Shown here: piece by piece, positions 53,777-62,966 of the stretch
Numbering within the stretch: position 1 is the first letter of the stretch
Layout of the letters: each line of letters opens with the position of its first letter
Assembly (NCBI RefSeq): GCF_001592745.1
Contig: NZ_LUKD01000001.1
Coordinates: 1,322,848 to 1,386,847, forward strand
Reading direction: 5' to 3'
DNA: 64,000 nucleotides
Source: Bdellovibrio bacteriovorus
GTDB taxonomy: Bacteria; Bdellovibrionota; Bdellovibrionia; Bdellovibrionales; Bdellovibrionaceae
Position numbers and translations under genes: made by a program
Notes under the pieces: model-generated
The model's input: the letters and a program-made list of their open reading frames with translations, nothing else
Database searches by the model: none
What the model was told of the DNA's origin: nothing

Positions 53777-54202
53777 ATGGCTATCGAGCAAACATTCTCA
53801 ATCATCAAGCCAAACGCAATGAAGAAAAACGCTATCGGCGACATCATCAGCATGTTTGAAGCAAACGGCTTGAAAATCGCTGCTGCGAAAATCACTATTC
53901 TTTCTAAAGCTAAAGCTGAAGAGTTCTATGCTGAACACAAAGAACGTCCTTTCTTCGGCGAACTAGTTTCTTTCATGACTTCAGGCCCAGTTTGCTTGAT
54001 GTGCTTGCAAGGTGAAAACGCAGTTTTGAAAAACCGCGAAATCATGGGTGCTACTGATCCTAAAAAAGCTAACGCTGGAACAGTTCGCGCTAAATTCGGT
54101 GACAACGTTGGTGAAAACGCAGTTCACGGTTCTGACTCTGCAGCTTCTGCAGCTCGCGAACTTGCTTTGTTCTTCGAAAAGCACGAAATCTGCAACGTTT
54201 AA
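53777..54202 (+). CDS. ndk: Nucleoside diphosphate kinase
   Basis: 141 residues from the ATG at 53777 with AAGGAG upstream; a longer frame to 53669 is not real. Standard Ndk: [13 protein letters not shown] near the start, the Arg-containing substrate loop, and the active-site His in ENAVHGSDS (about 116-124). It balances NTP and dNTP pools by phosphate transfer. Codon use is of a highly expressed gene. Confidence 0.97.
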   Translation: MAIEQTFSIIKPNAMKKNAIGDIISMFEANGLKIAAAKITILSKAKAEEFYAEHKERPFFGELVSFMTSGPVCLMCLQGENAVLKNREIMGATDPKKANAGTVRAKFGDNVGENAVHGSDSAASAARELALFFEKHEICNV

Positions 54203-54229
54203 TCATTTAAACTGAAATTGCGAATTTAA

Positions 54230-55411
54230 ATGTCTGCAAAATCAAACAAGGGGGGAGCGCAAGCTCCCCTTCTTGGTTCAAAGATCAGATTGAATATTGA
54301 AAAGCTTGCCATTGGCGGTGCTGGAGTCGCTCGACACGAGGGCATGGTTGTCTTCGTTCCTCAAGCAGCGCCTAATGAAGAAGTTTTGGCCGAAGTCACT
54401 TTGGTCAAAAAGAATTTTGTCGAAGCAAAGATCCTGGAAGTTCTGAATCCGGGAGCTTCTCGCCGAACTCCACCTTGCCCGGTGGCCAACGTTTGTGGTG
54501 GCTGTAATTGGCAGCACATCACTGAAGAAGAACAGCTCGCACAAAAAGAGAACCTGGTTTTTGAAACTCTGAAGAAGTTCAATCCCTCTTTGGAATTTGA
54601 ATATCTACCAATTCAAAAAAGTCCCCGTTCTTTGAGGTATCGCAACCGCATTCAACCGAAGTTCCAACACGGTCGCTTTGGTTTCTTTGCACGAAACTCT
54701 CACGATATTGTTGAAATCAATGACTGCCCGATTACGGAAGAGGCCTTGACCGAAAAGTTCGCGGAAGTAAAAGCTTGGGCTCAACAAAAGAATGCCAAAG
54801 AGCTCCTTCGTCTTGAAATGTACATCTCGGAGGAAGGTCTAGTTCGCTACGGCCTTATCACTGATGACGACGACGGCATTGGCTTTTCTCAAGTGAATCG
54901 CTTTCAGAACGAAGACCTGGTTCGCACCGCCCTAGACTGGGCTGGTGATTATGAATTCAAAAATGTTTTCGATCTTTATGCCGGCGCGGGAAATTTCACG
55001 TTTCCTTTGGCACAAAAGTATTCGTCTTCCACGATCACCGGCGTGGAGCTGAATCCTAAGCTTGTGGAACGTGCGAAAAGCAAAATCAAAGAAAAACGCA
55101 TGAAGTACTTCCTTTCCGACGTGGAGACCTACATGCGCCGAGCACAAATCGGGACTGAAGACTTGGTTTTGCTAGATCCGCCTCGTGCAGGAGCCAGCGA
55201 ATACATCATGCGCGCTCTGGCCTCAGCGGCCCCTAAAAGAATCATCTACATCAGCTGTCACCCGGTGTCCTTGGCTCGAGATCTTAACTGGTTCTTTGCT
55301 TGGGCGCAGAAGCTGGGCAAATCGGCAAAGCTCGCAAGGGTGCAAACCTTTGAAATGTTCCCTCAGACCGACCATGTTGAGACTATTGCAGAGCTCAGGG
55401 TTGACTCTTAG
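54230..55411 (+). CDS. RNA m5U methyltransferase, RlmD/RumA-type
   Basis: 393 residues. A TRAM domain (about 10-70), an Fe-S cysteine cluster CPVANVCGGCNW (about 82-93 plus one more Cys), a Rossmann methyltransferase with FDLYAGAGNFTFPLA, and the catalytic ISCHPVSLARD (about 343-353) after DPPRAGASEYI. RlmD methylates U1939 of 23S rRNA; RlmCD and TrmA are relatives, so the exact target is not certain. No clear SD. Cotranscription with ndk is likely. Confidence 0.9.
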   Translation: MSAKSNKGGAQAPLLGSKIRLNIEKLAIGGAGVARHEGMVVFVPQAAPNEEVLAEVTLVKKNFVEAKILEVLNPGASRRTPPCPVANVCGGCNWQHITEEEQLAQKENLVFETLKKFNPSLEFEYLPIQKSPRSLRYRNRIQPKFQHGRFGFFARNSHDIVEINDCPITEEALTEKFAEVKAWAQQKNAKELLRLEMYISEEGLVRYGLITDDDDGIGFSQVNRFQNEDLVRTALDWAGDYEFKNVFDLYAGAGNFTFPLAQKYSSSTITGVELNPKLVERAKSKIKEKRMKYFLSDVETYMRRAQIGTEDLVLLDPPRAGASEYIMRALASAAPKRIIYISCHPVSLARDLNWFFAWAQKLGKSAKLARVQTFEMFPQTDHVETIAELRVDS

Positions 55412-55434
55412 TCTTCAAATGATACCTTTTTAAC

Positions 55435-56181
55435 ATGCGTAAATGGATTCTCGCACTGACTCTTTTATCTGCACTTGGATGTGCCAGTCAGGACAAGCAA
55501 AAAGCTGATTTGTACTTGCGAATGGGTGCTGCTCAAATGGAAAGCGGCAACTATCCGTACGCGCTTCGCGACCTTCTTAAAGCAGAAGAACTTGATCCTA
55601 AAAATGCGGCGACTCAGAACAACCTGGGCCTCGTCTACTTTTTCCGTGAACGTTATGACTTAGCCGAAAAGCATTTACACCAAGCTTTAGAGCTTGAGCC
55701 TAAATACACTGAAGCCCGCAACAATCTTTCTCGCGTTTTAATTGAACAAGGAAAATATGCGGATGCTGAAAAAGAACTTCGCGTTGTTTTAGCAGACTTA
55801 ACTTACCCTACACCAGAAAAAGCCTACATAAATTTGGGTCTGGCGAAGTTCAATCAAAAGGACTTCACGGGGTCGCGCAGTGCTTTCACCAAAGTACTCA
55901 ACGTAAATCCCGATGACTGCATTGGGAACACTTACTTCGGCCGTACGTTCTTTGAAACTGAAGATTATGCGCGCGCAGCAGAAGCTTTGGATCGCGCGAT
56001 CGGCTTCTGTCAAAAAAGCCTTTATGATGAACCTCACTACTACAGTGCTTTGGCTTACTACCGCCTTGGAGACAAATCCAAATCGGTGGCTCGTTTTGAA
56101 GAGCTTATAAAGTATTACCCTACCGGGAAATACCGTGAAAAAGCCAAAGGCATGCTCAGCTTGATTCGAAAGGGACATTAA
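55435..56181 (+). CDS. TPR-repeat lipoprotein (Tgl/PilW-like)
   Basis: 248 residues. Lipobox LSALGC puts the lipid on Cys 16. Six or so TPR-like repeats follow: [45 protein letters not shown] and later [15 protein letters not shown]. It resembles the pilus pilotin lipoproteins PilF/PilW/Tgl, which help secretin assembly at the outer membrane; type IV pilus genes are not next to it here. It shares one base (TAATG) with the RodZ-like gene. Confidence 0.85.
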   Translation: MRKWILALTLLSALGCASQDKQKADLYLRMGAAQMESGNYPYALRDLLKAEELDPKNAATQNNLGLVYFFRERYDLAEKHLHQALELEPKYTEARNNLSRVLIEQGKYADAEKELRVVLADLTYPTPEKAYINLGLAKFNQKDFTGSRSAFTKVLNVNPDDCIGNTYFGRTFFETEDYARAAEALDRAIGFCQKSLYDEPHYYSALAYYRLGDKSKSVARFEELIKYYPTGKYREKAKGMLSLIRKGH

Positions 56182-57302
56182 TGAAAAAAACCGGTGAAAT
56201 TTTAAAGAAAGCCCGCGAGCAAAAAGGCCTGTCTCTGCATGAAATTGGTCTTTCTTTGAAAATTAACAGCAAGGTTTTAAAAGCCATCGAAGAGGGTGAT
56301 GATTCTCAATTGCCTGCGAAAACTTTCTTGCGCGGTTTCGTACAAAGTTACGCAAATTTCCTGCAACTGGATTCAGACAAGGTTTTGGAAGTGTTCTATG
56401 AAGAGATGGGCTCAACAAAACCAAAACCTTATATCCGTGAAGTAGAAACGCCTAAATCTGAAGTTACCGAAACACGTCCAAGTTCAAGCGTTACAAGCAC
56501 TGAGAAGCCGACCGAGACGGATGCCGAAGCCACGGTCACACCGATTCGTCGTGCAGCGCCCGCTTCATCGGGAAAATCGGATCTAAAATCCCTTCAAGAA
56601 AATAAATCCACTAAAACCATCGCGATTATTGGTGTAGGGGTCGTGCTTATTGGCCTTATTCTTTTCACAAAAAAGATGATCGATAAGTATTCTAAAGAAG
56701 CTGAAGTTCCAAGCGGTGAAGTTGCGCAAACAATGGAAGGTGCAACACCAGTGACGGCTGAAACACCAACGGTGACTGATGTTGACACCAATGGAGATGC
56801 AAGCCCGCTGACAAATTTAACGGCGAGCCCGACGCCAGCAGCTCCGTCGAGCCAGGCTTCTCCAACACCAACAGCCTCTCCGCTTGTGTCGACGCCAACT
56901 CCAACGCCTTCACCAACACCGGTTGCTGCGGCATCACCAACTCCAACCGCGACTCCGAAGGCAAGTCCTACGCCAAGCCCGACAGCTTCGCCGACGGCAA
57001 CTCCAGTAGCAACAGCAAGTCCAACACCAAGTCCTACGCCGACTCCGTCGCCCACACCGAAAGAGACGAATAAACCCGTTGAACTTATCGTAGAGGCTTT
57101 GGATACAGTTGAAATTGAGTACTCTGCCCCGAACGGGAAGCCGCAAAAGATCCGTCTGTCTGCTGAACAAGTTCATACTTTCAAAAGCAAAAGTGGTCTT
57201 CGCATCAACTTCTCCAATGGTGGTGCCGTGAATCTGATCCACAATGGACGAGAAATCGGCATCCCTGGTGATTTGGGTAAGCCTATTAAGTTGAGCTACT
57301 AA
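56181..57302 (+). CDS. RodZ-like HTH membrane protein
   Basis: 373 residues. HTH_25 domain at about 5-75 ([20 protein letters not shown]), polar linker, one membrane helix (about 145-167), a Pro/Ser/Thr-rich stretch (about 210-295) and a C-terminal DUF4115-type beta domain (about 295-373). RodZ links MreB filaments to the wall machinery and sets cell shape; other roles, in e.g. Myxococcus relatives, exist. The lower-complexity spacer is longer than in E. coli RodZ. Confidence 0.87.
   Translation: MKKTGEILKKAREQKGLSLHEIGLSLKINSKVLKAIEEGDDSQLPAKTFLRGFVQSYANFLQLDSDKVLEVFYEEMGSTKPKPYIREVETPKSEVTETRPSSSVTSTEKPTETDAEATVTPIRRAAPASSGKSDLKSLQENKSTKTIAIIGVGVVLIGLILFTKKMIDKYSKEAEVPSGEVAQTMEGATPVTAETPTVTDVDTNGDASPLTNLTASPTPAAPSSQASPTPTASPLVSTPTPTPSPTPVAAASPTPTATPKASPTPSPTASPTATPVATASPTPSPTPTPSPTPKETNKPVELIVEALDTVEIEYSAPNGKPQKIRLSAEQVHTFKSKSGLRINFSNGGAVNLIHNGREIGIPGDLGKPIKLSY
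56821..57060 (+). repeat. Pro/Thr/Ser/Ala-coding low-complexity repeat
   Basis: Within the RodZ-like gene a run of SPTPxx units; length-variable sequences of this type can change between strains. Confidence 0.8.
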
Positions 57303-57304
57303 TC

Positions 57305-58618
57305 TTGAAAGATTTCCGCCGCATTTGGGCTATCAGCCTTATTGTAAAACTGATTCTTGCGGCACTTATTCCCTTAAGTGCCGACGAAGCCTATTACTGG
57401 GTTTGGTCGCAAAGACTTCAGCTCAGTTATTTCGATCATCCCCCGATGGTCGCTTGGTTGTTTTATCTAGGTCAAATTTTTGAACCTTTCATGCACGCCG
57501 TTCGATGGCCCGCCGTGATTTTAGGTCATGGAATGTTGGCGGTTTGGTATTACATACTGAAAGATCATGTTCCGTTTGAGAAGATCAAGGTGTGGGTTTA
57601 TCTTGCTTTATTCTCTCCCCTTTTAGGATTTGGATCCTTGATCGTCACGCCTGACTTGCCGGTGATGTTCTTCTGGTCGCTATCGATTTTGTTGGCACTC
57701 AAAGCACTTCAAGAAAAATCACTGGGAATTTACGCCGCTTTAGGGGCAAGTTTAGGTTTAGGATTCTGTGCTAAATATCACATCGTCCTTTTTGTGCCCT
57801 GCCTTTTGGTTTATCTATTCGCCGAAAAAAAATGGAAAGAAGTGCGCATTTCGGGCGTACTACTTACGGTCATCACGGGTTTAATTTTCTGTGCGCCAGT
57901 GATCCTTTGGAACGTTCAAAACAACTTCGCCTCTTTTGAATTTCAATTAAAACACGGCTTAGAAAAAAGCAGCTATAATCCTGAATGGACGCTTTCTTAC
58001 GTCCTTGGCCAAATACTGATTCTTTTCCCGTTAGTATTCTGGGCAGCTTTGCGTTCAAAGGTTCCTGCGAGTTTGCGTTGGCTTTATTACTTCGGTTGGG
58101 GACCTCTTTTGTTCTTCTTCCTGACTTCTTTCCGCGCCCTTGTGGAAGCCAATTGGCCAATCATCGCTTATCCTGCGGTTTTAGGCTTAGCTCTGTTTCA
58201 CGAAAGAATTCAGAAGTGGCTTAAATATTACGTCATTTTTTGGGGAAGCATTATCGCTCTTGTGCTTGCGACACTTTTTACACCCGCACTTCGCAAGCTG
58301 AATGATAAAGTTAACGAACCTTACGAGTTTCAAGAACTCAGCACCGTGGCTCGCGAATACAGCCCGCTGTACGCAAGCTCCTATCAAATGGCGGCTTCGT
58401 TATGGTATTTCAGCAAAGTTCCGACATTTAAATTAAAAGACATCAGTCGTTTTGATTTTTTTGACACTCTTCCTGAGGCACAGCCTACTTCAGGCAGATT
58501 TTATTTAGTGAAGCGCGAGAGAAATGGTTTACCTTCTTGGATTTCCGAACAACAATGGCAGATGAAAGAGATTAAAAAGATATCTCCAGATTTTGTTTTG
58601 TTGGAATTCACAAAATGA
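57305..58618 (+). CDS. GT39/ArnT-like glycosyltransferase, membrane
   Basis: 437 residues, TTG start. About ten hydrophobic helices. Near the N-terminus SADEAYYWVWSQRLQLSYFDHPPMVAWL holds the Asp-Glu and FDHPP motifs of GT-C type transferases (PMT/ArnT group). Such enzymes use polyprenyl-linked sugars and modify proteins or lipid A outside the inner membrane. It follows the RodZ-like gene by two bases and overlaps the next by four, so they are coupled. Confidence 0.85.
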   Translation: MKDFRRIWAISLIVKLILAALIPLSADEAYYWVWSQRLQLSYFDHPPMVAWLFYLGQIFEPFMHAVRWPAVILGHGMLAVWYYILKDHVPFEKIKVWVYLALFSPLLGFGSLIVTPDLPVMFFWSLSILLALKALQEKSLGIYAALGASLGLGFCAKYHIVLFVPCLLVYLFAEKKWKEVRISGVLLTVITGLIFCAPVILWNVQNNFASFEFQLKHGLEKSSYNPEWTLSYVLGQILILFPLVFWAALRSKVPASLRWLYYFGWGPLLFFFLTSFRALVEANWPIIAYPAVLGLALFHERIQKWLKYYVIFWGSIIALVLATLFTPALRKLNDKVNEPYEFQELSTVAREYSPLYASSYQMAASLWYFSKVPTFKLKDISRFDFFDTLPEAQPTSGRFYLVKRERNGLPSWISEQQWQMKEIKKISPDFVLLEFTK

Positions 58619-59826
58619 TCAAACTCTTTGGTGCTTTTTCATTCTTGCTTGTTACTTACTTCCTTTACGGATTTTATATAAATCAGTACGAGGTTTCCGT
58701 CGTTCCCCAACAGATCACGCGTGAACACGCTAAGAATTTAAATGACTACAAAGGTGTGATGAATGTTCACACAGATTTAAGCAGTGGTTCAGCCCCCGCA
58801 AGCTTTGTTATCGCCTCTGCAAAATTAGCGAATTTAGATTTTTTGATGTTCACCGACCTGAACATCTTCAATATGCCGACAACTTTTGAGTCTTATCACG
58901 GAAATCTTTTGGTTTTTTCTGCTGGTAAGTACAGCTATCTTGATTCGCGATTGATTTATTATTCGTTAAATCAAGAAAGCATCGGAAGTAATTTGGGCGA
59001 AGCTCAAGTAAAGCTTGCCGATCTGCTTTCACAAAAAACAGGCGCCAGCAAAGAGTCACTAACCATTCTAACTCATCCCTACAAAGCTGGATATTCTTGG
59101 AGTGGTGAAATTCCCGAAGGCCTTGATGGTTTTGAACTTCTTAATATGAAGAGCTTGGTGAACCGTGCCTGGGAAGAATCGAAAATTTCCACGATCTGGA
59201 GTTTATTGATTTATCCCTTTAATCCACGCCTGTCGTTCCTTCGACTTTACACTGAGCCCACAGATGAAATTGCTTTGTTAGATAAAATGAGTCAGCAACG
59301 TCGGATTATTGTCTATGGCGGAACCGAAGCTTCGGCCCGAGTTATTCCGTTAGCAAATTATTTCATTCGCTTTCCTAGCTACAAACGCTCTTTTGAATTT
59401 ATGAGCAATCATGTTTTGATGAAGTCGGAACTCACTGGAAGCTTCAACAGTGATCGCACGAAAATTTTTAATGCTTTAAAAAGCGGGAATTTTTATATCG
59501 CTCTTGATATGCTCGGAGATCCCAAAGGATTTGTAGCTACCATCGAGAGCGAAAATAAATCTCACTTGATGGGTTCTGAAGTGAAGTTTTCTAAGAACAT
59601 GTCTTTGAAGGTGGCTTTGCCGGTGAAGCCCAAAGACTTCTTTGAAATCATCATAATTAAAAACGGCGAAGTGGCGGCACGAATCAACGATCCCGAAACG
59701 GTTTATCAAATCCCCGAGCCGGGAGTTTATCGAGTGCAGGTGCGTGTCAGCCCAATGCTCCCACTTCCTGACGCTAAAAAATGGATCACGTGGATTTACA
59801 CGAATCCGTTTTACGTTACTCCTTAA
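58615..59826 (+). CDS. PHP-domain-like membrane-anchored protein, ligands altered
   Basis: 403 residues. An N-terminal helix (about 5-22) anchors it in the membrane. The rest resembles a PHP phosphoesterase domain: GVMNVHTDLSSGSA (47-60), ANLDFLMFTDLNIFN (72-86) and ILTHPYKAGY (151-160). In active PHP proteins the first motif is HxH and the second TDH; here they read NxH and TDL, so two metal ligands are missing. The C-terminus is beta-rich. It overlaps the GT39 gene by four bases and the ferredoxin gene by 11. Confidence 0.68.
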   Translation: MIKLFGAFSFLLVTYFLYGFYINQYEVSVVPQQITREHAKNLNDYKGVMNVHTDLSSGSAPASFVIASAKLANLDFLMFTDLNIFNMPTTFESYHGNLLVFSAGKYSYLDSRLIYYSLNQESIGSNLGEAQVKLADLLSQKTGASKESLTILTHPYKAGYSWSGEIPEGLDGFELLNMKSLVNRAWEESKISTIWSLLIYPFNPRLSFLRLYTEPTDEIALLDKMSQQRRIIVYGGTEASARVIPLANYFIRFPSYKRSFEFMSNHVLMKSELTGSFNSDRTKIFNALKSGNFYIALDMLGDPKGFVATIESENKSHLMGSEVKFSKNMSLKVALPVKPKDFFEIIIIKNGEVAARINDPETVYQIPEPGVYRVQVRVSPMLPLPDAKKWITWIYTNPFYVTP

Positions 59827-60127
59827 GTCTTATTTCAACTTCCAAACCTTGTATCGGTGGAGTTTGGCAGGCTAAGCGCTCTTCATCTAAAAACTTTCGG
59901 TCCTCAGCCATTTCGCTTTCAATTTCGTTGCGAGGGCCGATGTCTGAAAGTCCTTTTCGAACATGCACAAGGCAAGTTCCACAAGTTCCATTGCCGCCAC
60001 AGGTATGGCTGATCTTAATTCCCGCGCGCAAAGCGACTTCCAGGACGGTTTCATCCTTATGACTCACCGGGACATCTGGGTGGTCTGGTAAAAAGGTTAT
60101 ATATATTCCAGACTTAGTGCCTTTCAC
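59816..60127 (-). CDS. 2Fe-2S ferredoxin
   Basis: 103 residues from a GTG at 60127, which has AAGGAG nine bases upstream; the frame extends to TTG at 60145. Plant-type [2Fe-2S] motif CGGNGTCGTC (Cys-x5-Cys-x2-Cys) with the fourth Cys in RLACQTP. It carries electrons in the cytosol; the partner is unknown. Its end overlaps the PHP-like gene by 11 bases, and the start faces the exonuclease gene. Confidence 0.85.
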   Translation of the reverse strand: MKGTKSGIYITFLPDHPDVPVSHKDETVLEVALRAGIKISHTCGGNGTCGTCLVHVRKGLSDIGPRNEIESEMAEDRKFLDEERLACQTPPIQGLEVEIRLKE

Positions 60128-60196
60128 GGCCAGGAACTCCTTCAAAGAATGACTCTTTTGTTGAAACCGCTCTCTCCATTTTGTATCAATAAATCC

Positions 60197-60811
60197 ATGA
60201 GATTCATAGCTTTTGACTTAGAGACCACTGGAACTGTTCCTGGCGTAGACCAAATCGTTGAAATCGGGGCTGTTCGCTTCATTGACGGCCAACCTGAGGC
60301 GATCTTCGCAACACTTGTAGACCCACAACGTCCTATTCCTCCAGGCGCCTCTGCGGTGAATGGTATTAGTGACGACATGGTTAAAGGCAAGCCTTTCATT
60401 GAAAGCCTTCTGCCAATGTTTGCGGAATTCTGTGGTGACGATATTCTTGTCGCGCACAATGCGCCGTTTGACTCTCAGTTTTTAACTGCGGATATCAAAA
60501 AGTATGAAGCTGCTGCTCCTAAAGGTTTGATCCTGGATACACTTCCTATCGCAAGAAAAGTGTTCCCAGGTCTTCCAAACTACAAACTTGGAACTTTAGT
60601 TCAGCACTTGAAAATCCCGACAACGGATTTCCATAGAGCGGAAGAAGATGCCTCTTATTGCGGCCACTTGTTCCACCAAATGGTGAAAAGAATTTCTATC
60701 GGCGGACAACCTCCACAAGTTACAAACCTGGTGGCGTTGACCGGTAAGCCAGAACTTCGCTTCCCACAAATCGTACGCCAGCCAAAACAAATGGATTTCT
60801 TCGGCGTTTAA
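60197..60811 (+). CDS. DnaQ-like 3'-5' exonuclease
   Basis: 204 residues from the ATG at 60197. DEDD-type exonuclease: FDLETTGT (ExoI, Asp and Glu, about 4-11), VAHNAPFDSQF (ExoII, about 92-102) and HRAEEDASYC (ExoIII, His-Asp, about 152-161). As a single-domain protein it could be the proofreading epsilon subunit or a related RNase T/exonuclease; the C-terminal tail RQPKQMDFFGV contains a clamp-binding-like QMDFF. A longer frame starts at 60149. No SD seen. Confidence 0.85.
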   Translation: MRFIAFDLETTGTVPGVDQIVEIGAVRFIDGQPEAIFATLVDPQRPIPPGASAVNGISDDMVKGKPFIESLLPMFAEFCGDDILVAHNAPFDSQFLTADIKKYEAAAPKGLILDTLPIARKVFPGLPNYKLGTLVQHLKIPTTDFHRAEEDASYCGHLFHQMVKRISIGGQPPQVTNLVALTGKPELRFPQIVRQPKQMDFFGV

Positions 60812-60833
60812 TTTTCTTTGAAAATTTAAAACT

Positions 60834-60869
60834 AAAAAGCCCTGAGAGATCAGGGCTTTTTTTTTATTC
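60834..60869. terminator. Bidirectional terminator between exonuclease and nadE
   Basis: AAAAAGCCCTGA and TCAGGGCTTTTT around GAGA, followed by a long T-run on plus and touching the nadE stop on minus. Confidence 0.88.
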
Positions 60870-62483
60870 TTTAGCTTTGTGAGCAATCGGATAGCGTCGG
60901 CCGCGACCGAAAGAATGTGGTGATACTTTCAATATTGGCGGAGCCTGCCAACGTTTAAACTCCGTACGCATCAAAACTGGCAATAACCATTTGTCGGTCT
61001 CAGTTTTTGCCGGCCCTGATCTTTCCACCAGGTAAGCCACAGATTTATCAAGATCTTCATACGGCGGCAGACTATCTTGGTCCTTTTGATTCGGACGAAG
61101 TTCTGCCGACGGCGCGCGCGTGATGATCTCTTCTGGAATCACTTCACCTTGTTGGTTGTAATAACGAGCCAAGGCATAGACTTGTTCTTTAGTTAAATCT
61201 CCCAGGGGAGCTAAGCCACCACACATGTCTCCGTACAATGTGGAATATCCAGCGGCATATTCGCTTTTATTCCCCGTCGTAAGAAGCATGCTGTTTTCTT
61301 TATTTGAAAATGCCATCAAAGTTAAGCCCCGCAAGCGAGCTTGCAGGTTTTCATGAACCAATCCGAAATCTTTAAGATCAATTCCTTTTTCAAGGCCTTT
61401 GACAACCTGATCATACATAGGGCCGATCTCGACAACTTTGAATTCGACACCCAGGTTTTTTGCTAAGTCTTTCGCCAAAGTCAGACTTTTTTCAGCGTTA
61501 AAAGGACCAGGCAGTCCAATCGTTGTTACATTCGACGGACCTAAAGCATCCACCGCCAATGCGGCAACAACCGCAGAGTCGATTCCTCCGCTAAGTCCAA
61601 GATGCACTTTTTTCATTCCCGTTTTTGCGCAGAAATCACGGATGCCTAATACCAGTGCGCGACGAAGTTCTTCTGTCACATCTATTTTCGGCGTTTTATT
61701 CCACACTTCCATCGTGTCGATATCAATAACGTTGATATCTTCTTCAAAGGACTGACACGTTAGAACTTTCTTTCCTTTTTTATCGATAACGAAGCTGGCC
61801 CCATCAAAGATAATTTCATCCTGAGCTCCTACAAGATTTACATACATCATCGGAGCCTTGAAATATTGAGCTGTCTTACTAACGACGTATTCCCTTTGCT
61901 TCATCTTACCGACGAAATAAGGCGATGCACTGAGGTTGATCACCATGTCGATCTTTTGTTTTTTAACCTTTGCTAAAGGATTCACCACATACGGCGAACG
62001 GCCTTCTTTGTCTGGCCAGCCCCAAATATCTTCACAAATTGTAAGAAAGAATTTTTTCCCCTTCCAAGTGAAGTAGTTCTTAGAAAGATCACCTGGTTGG
62101 ATAAAACGAGCTTCATCAAAAACATCACCCGTCGGTAAAAGTTGTTTGTGAAAGAATCGAGGCTTTTGACCTTTTGCCGCAAAGACCGCGCTATTAAAAT
62201 AAGGCCGTCCCATTTTTTTGGGATTTTTGGTGATCAATCCAAAAATAATACCGATGTCTTTAGGAATTTTTGAAAGCAGGGATTTTAATTCTTGTTCTTG
62301 TTTTGCAACGACCTTGGAACGTTCTAAAAGATCAAAGGGATGATAACCAAACAAGGCGCACTCGGGAAAAACGACAAGATCACACTTGCGTTGTTGTGCC
62401 TGGCGAATGAAGTCTAAAATTTTTTCTTTATTGAACTGGAAGTCAGCGAGTGTGGGATTTATTTGGGCAATAGCGATTCTCAT
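60864..62483 (-). CDS. nadE: Glutamine-dependent NAD+ synthetase
   Basis: 539 residues. The N-terminal nitrilase-like amidase (about 1-265) has catalytic Glu41 in VVFPECALFG, a Lys in HKQLLPTGDV and Cys in LTICEDIW. The C-terminal ammonia-dependent synthetase has LGLSGGIDSAVV (P-loop-like) and TTGNKSEYAAGY. It converts deamido-NAD to NAD using glutamine. It overlaps the DUF2203 gene by four bases. Confidence 0.95.
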   Translation of the reverse strand: MRIAIAQINPTLADFQFNKEKILDFIRQAQQRKCDLVVFPECALFGYHPFDLLERSKVVAKQEQELKSLLSKIPKDIGIIFGLITKNPKKMGRPYFNSAVFAAKGQKPRFFHKQLLPTGDVFDEARFIQPGDLSKNYFTWKGKKFFLTICEDIWGWPDKEGRSPYVVNPLAKVKKQKIDMVINLSASPYFVGKMKQREYVVSKTAQYFKAPMMYVNLVGAQDEIIFDGASFVIDKKGKKVLTCQSFEEDINVIDIDTMEVWNKTPKIDVTEELRRALVLGIRDFCAKTGMKKVHLGLSGGIDSAVVAALAVDALGPSNVTTIGLPGPFNAEKSLTLAKDLAKNLGVEFKVVEIGPMYDQVVKGLEKGIDLKDFGLVHENLQARLRGLTLMAFSNKENSMLLTTGNKSEYAAGYSTLYGDMCGGLAPLGDLTKEQVYALARYYNQQGEVIPEEIITRAPSAELRPNQKDQDSLPPYEDLDKSVAYLVERSGPAKTETDKWLLPVLMRTEFKRWQAPPILKVSPHSFGRGRRYPIAHKAKE

Positions 62484-62842
62484 TCAATCACTATACGCCC
62501 AGAAAACCCGTCTTGGTAGCCATGCCAGTGATTAATCTCGACTTCTGGAAACTTCCAGCAATAAAAGCCTTCGCCGTTGTCAAAGTCTGCCATCCAAAGG
62601 CCTTTCGGTTCGGCTCCCAACTTTTCGACTTTGACTTGCCAACGGTCAATTATGACATTGATTTCAGCTTCGATAGCTCCCACCGATGGATGCGACTTGT
62701 CGGAAAAAGCGTCAATACGATTAAGGTGAGTTTTGACTTGGCGGCTTGCCTCATCAGTCATGCGATAGATCAGCGGCAAAAGACGTCGCGCTTCCTGCAA
62801 CGTGAATGTTTTTTTGCGATTGATTTCAACCACATTTTCCAA
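62480..62842 (-). CDS. DUF2203 family protein
   Basis: 120 residues, TTG start with GGGGGAT six bases upstream. The pattern FTLQEARRLLPLIYRMT and the C-terminal GEGFYCWKFPEVEINHWHGY matches DUF2203, a small family of unknown function. Coupled to nadE by an ATGA overlap; a link to NAD supply is a guess. Confidence 0.82.
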   Translation of the reverse strand: MENVVEINRKKTFTLQEARRLLPLIYRMTDEASRQVKTHLNRIDAFSDKSHPSVGAIEAEINVIIDRWQVKVEKLGAEPKGLWMADFDNGEGFYCWKFPEVEINHWHGYQDGFSGRIVIE

Positions 62843-62966
62843 AGACGATCCCCCACCCTTATGTCGATGAAGGCTGTATCCATGAAAGATGGAAGTGTTT
62901 CAAGCAATTAAAGCAAAGACAGATAACTTAAGAATTTATATGAAGAATTTCTAAACGCGACGCAGA

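Noticed and set aside
56594..57055. Minus-strand Gly/Val-rich frame of 153 residues
   Set aside because: Shadow of the Pro/Thr/Ser repeat in the RodZ-like gene.
59781..60062. Plus-strand frame of 93 residues over the ferredoxin gene
   Set aside because: Antisense shadow of a minus-strand gene with clear Fe-S cysteines.
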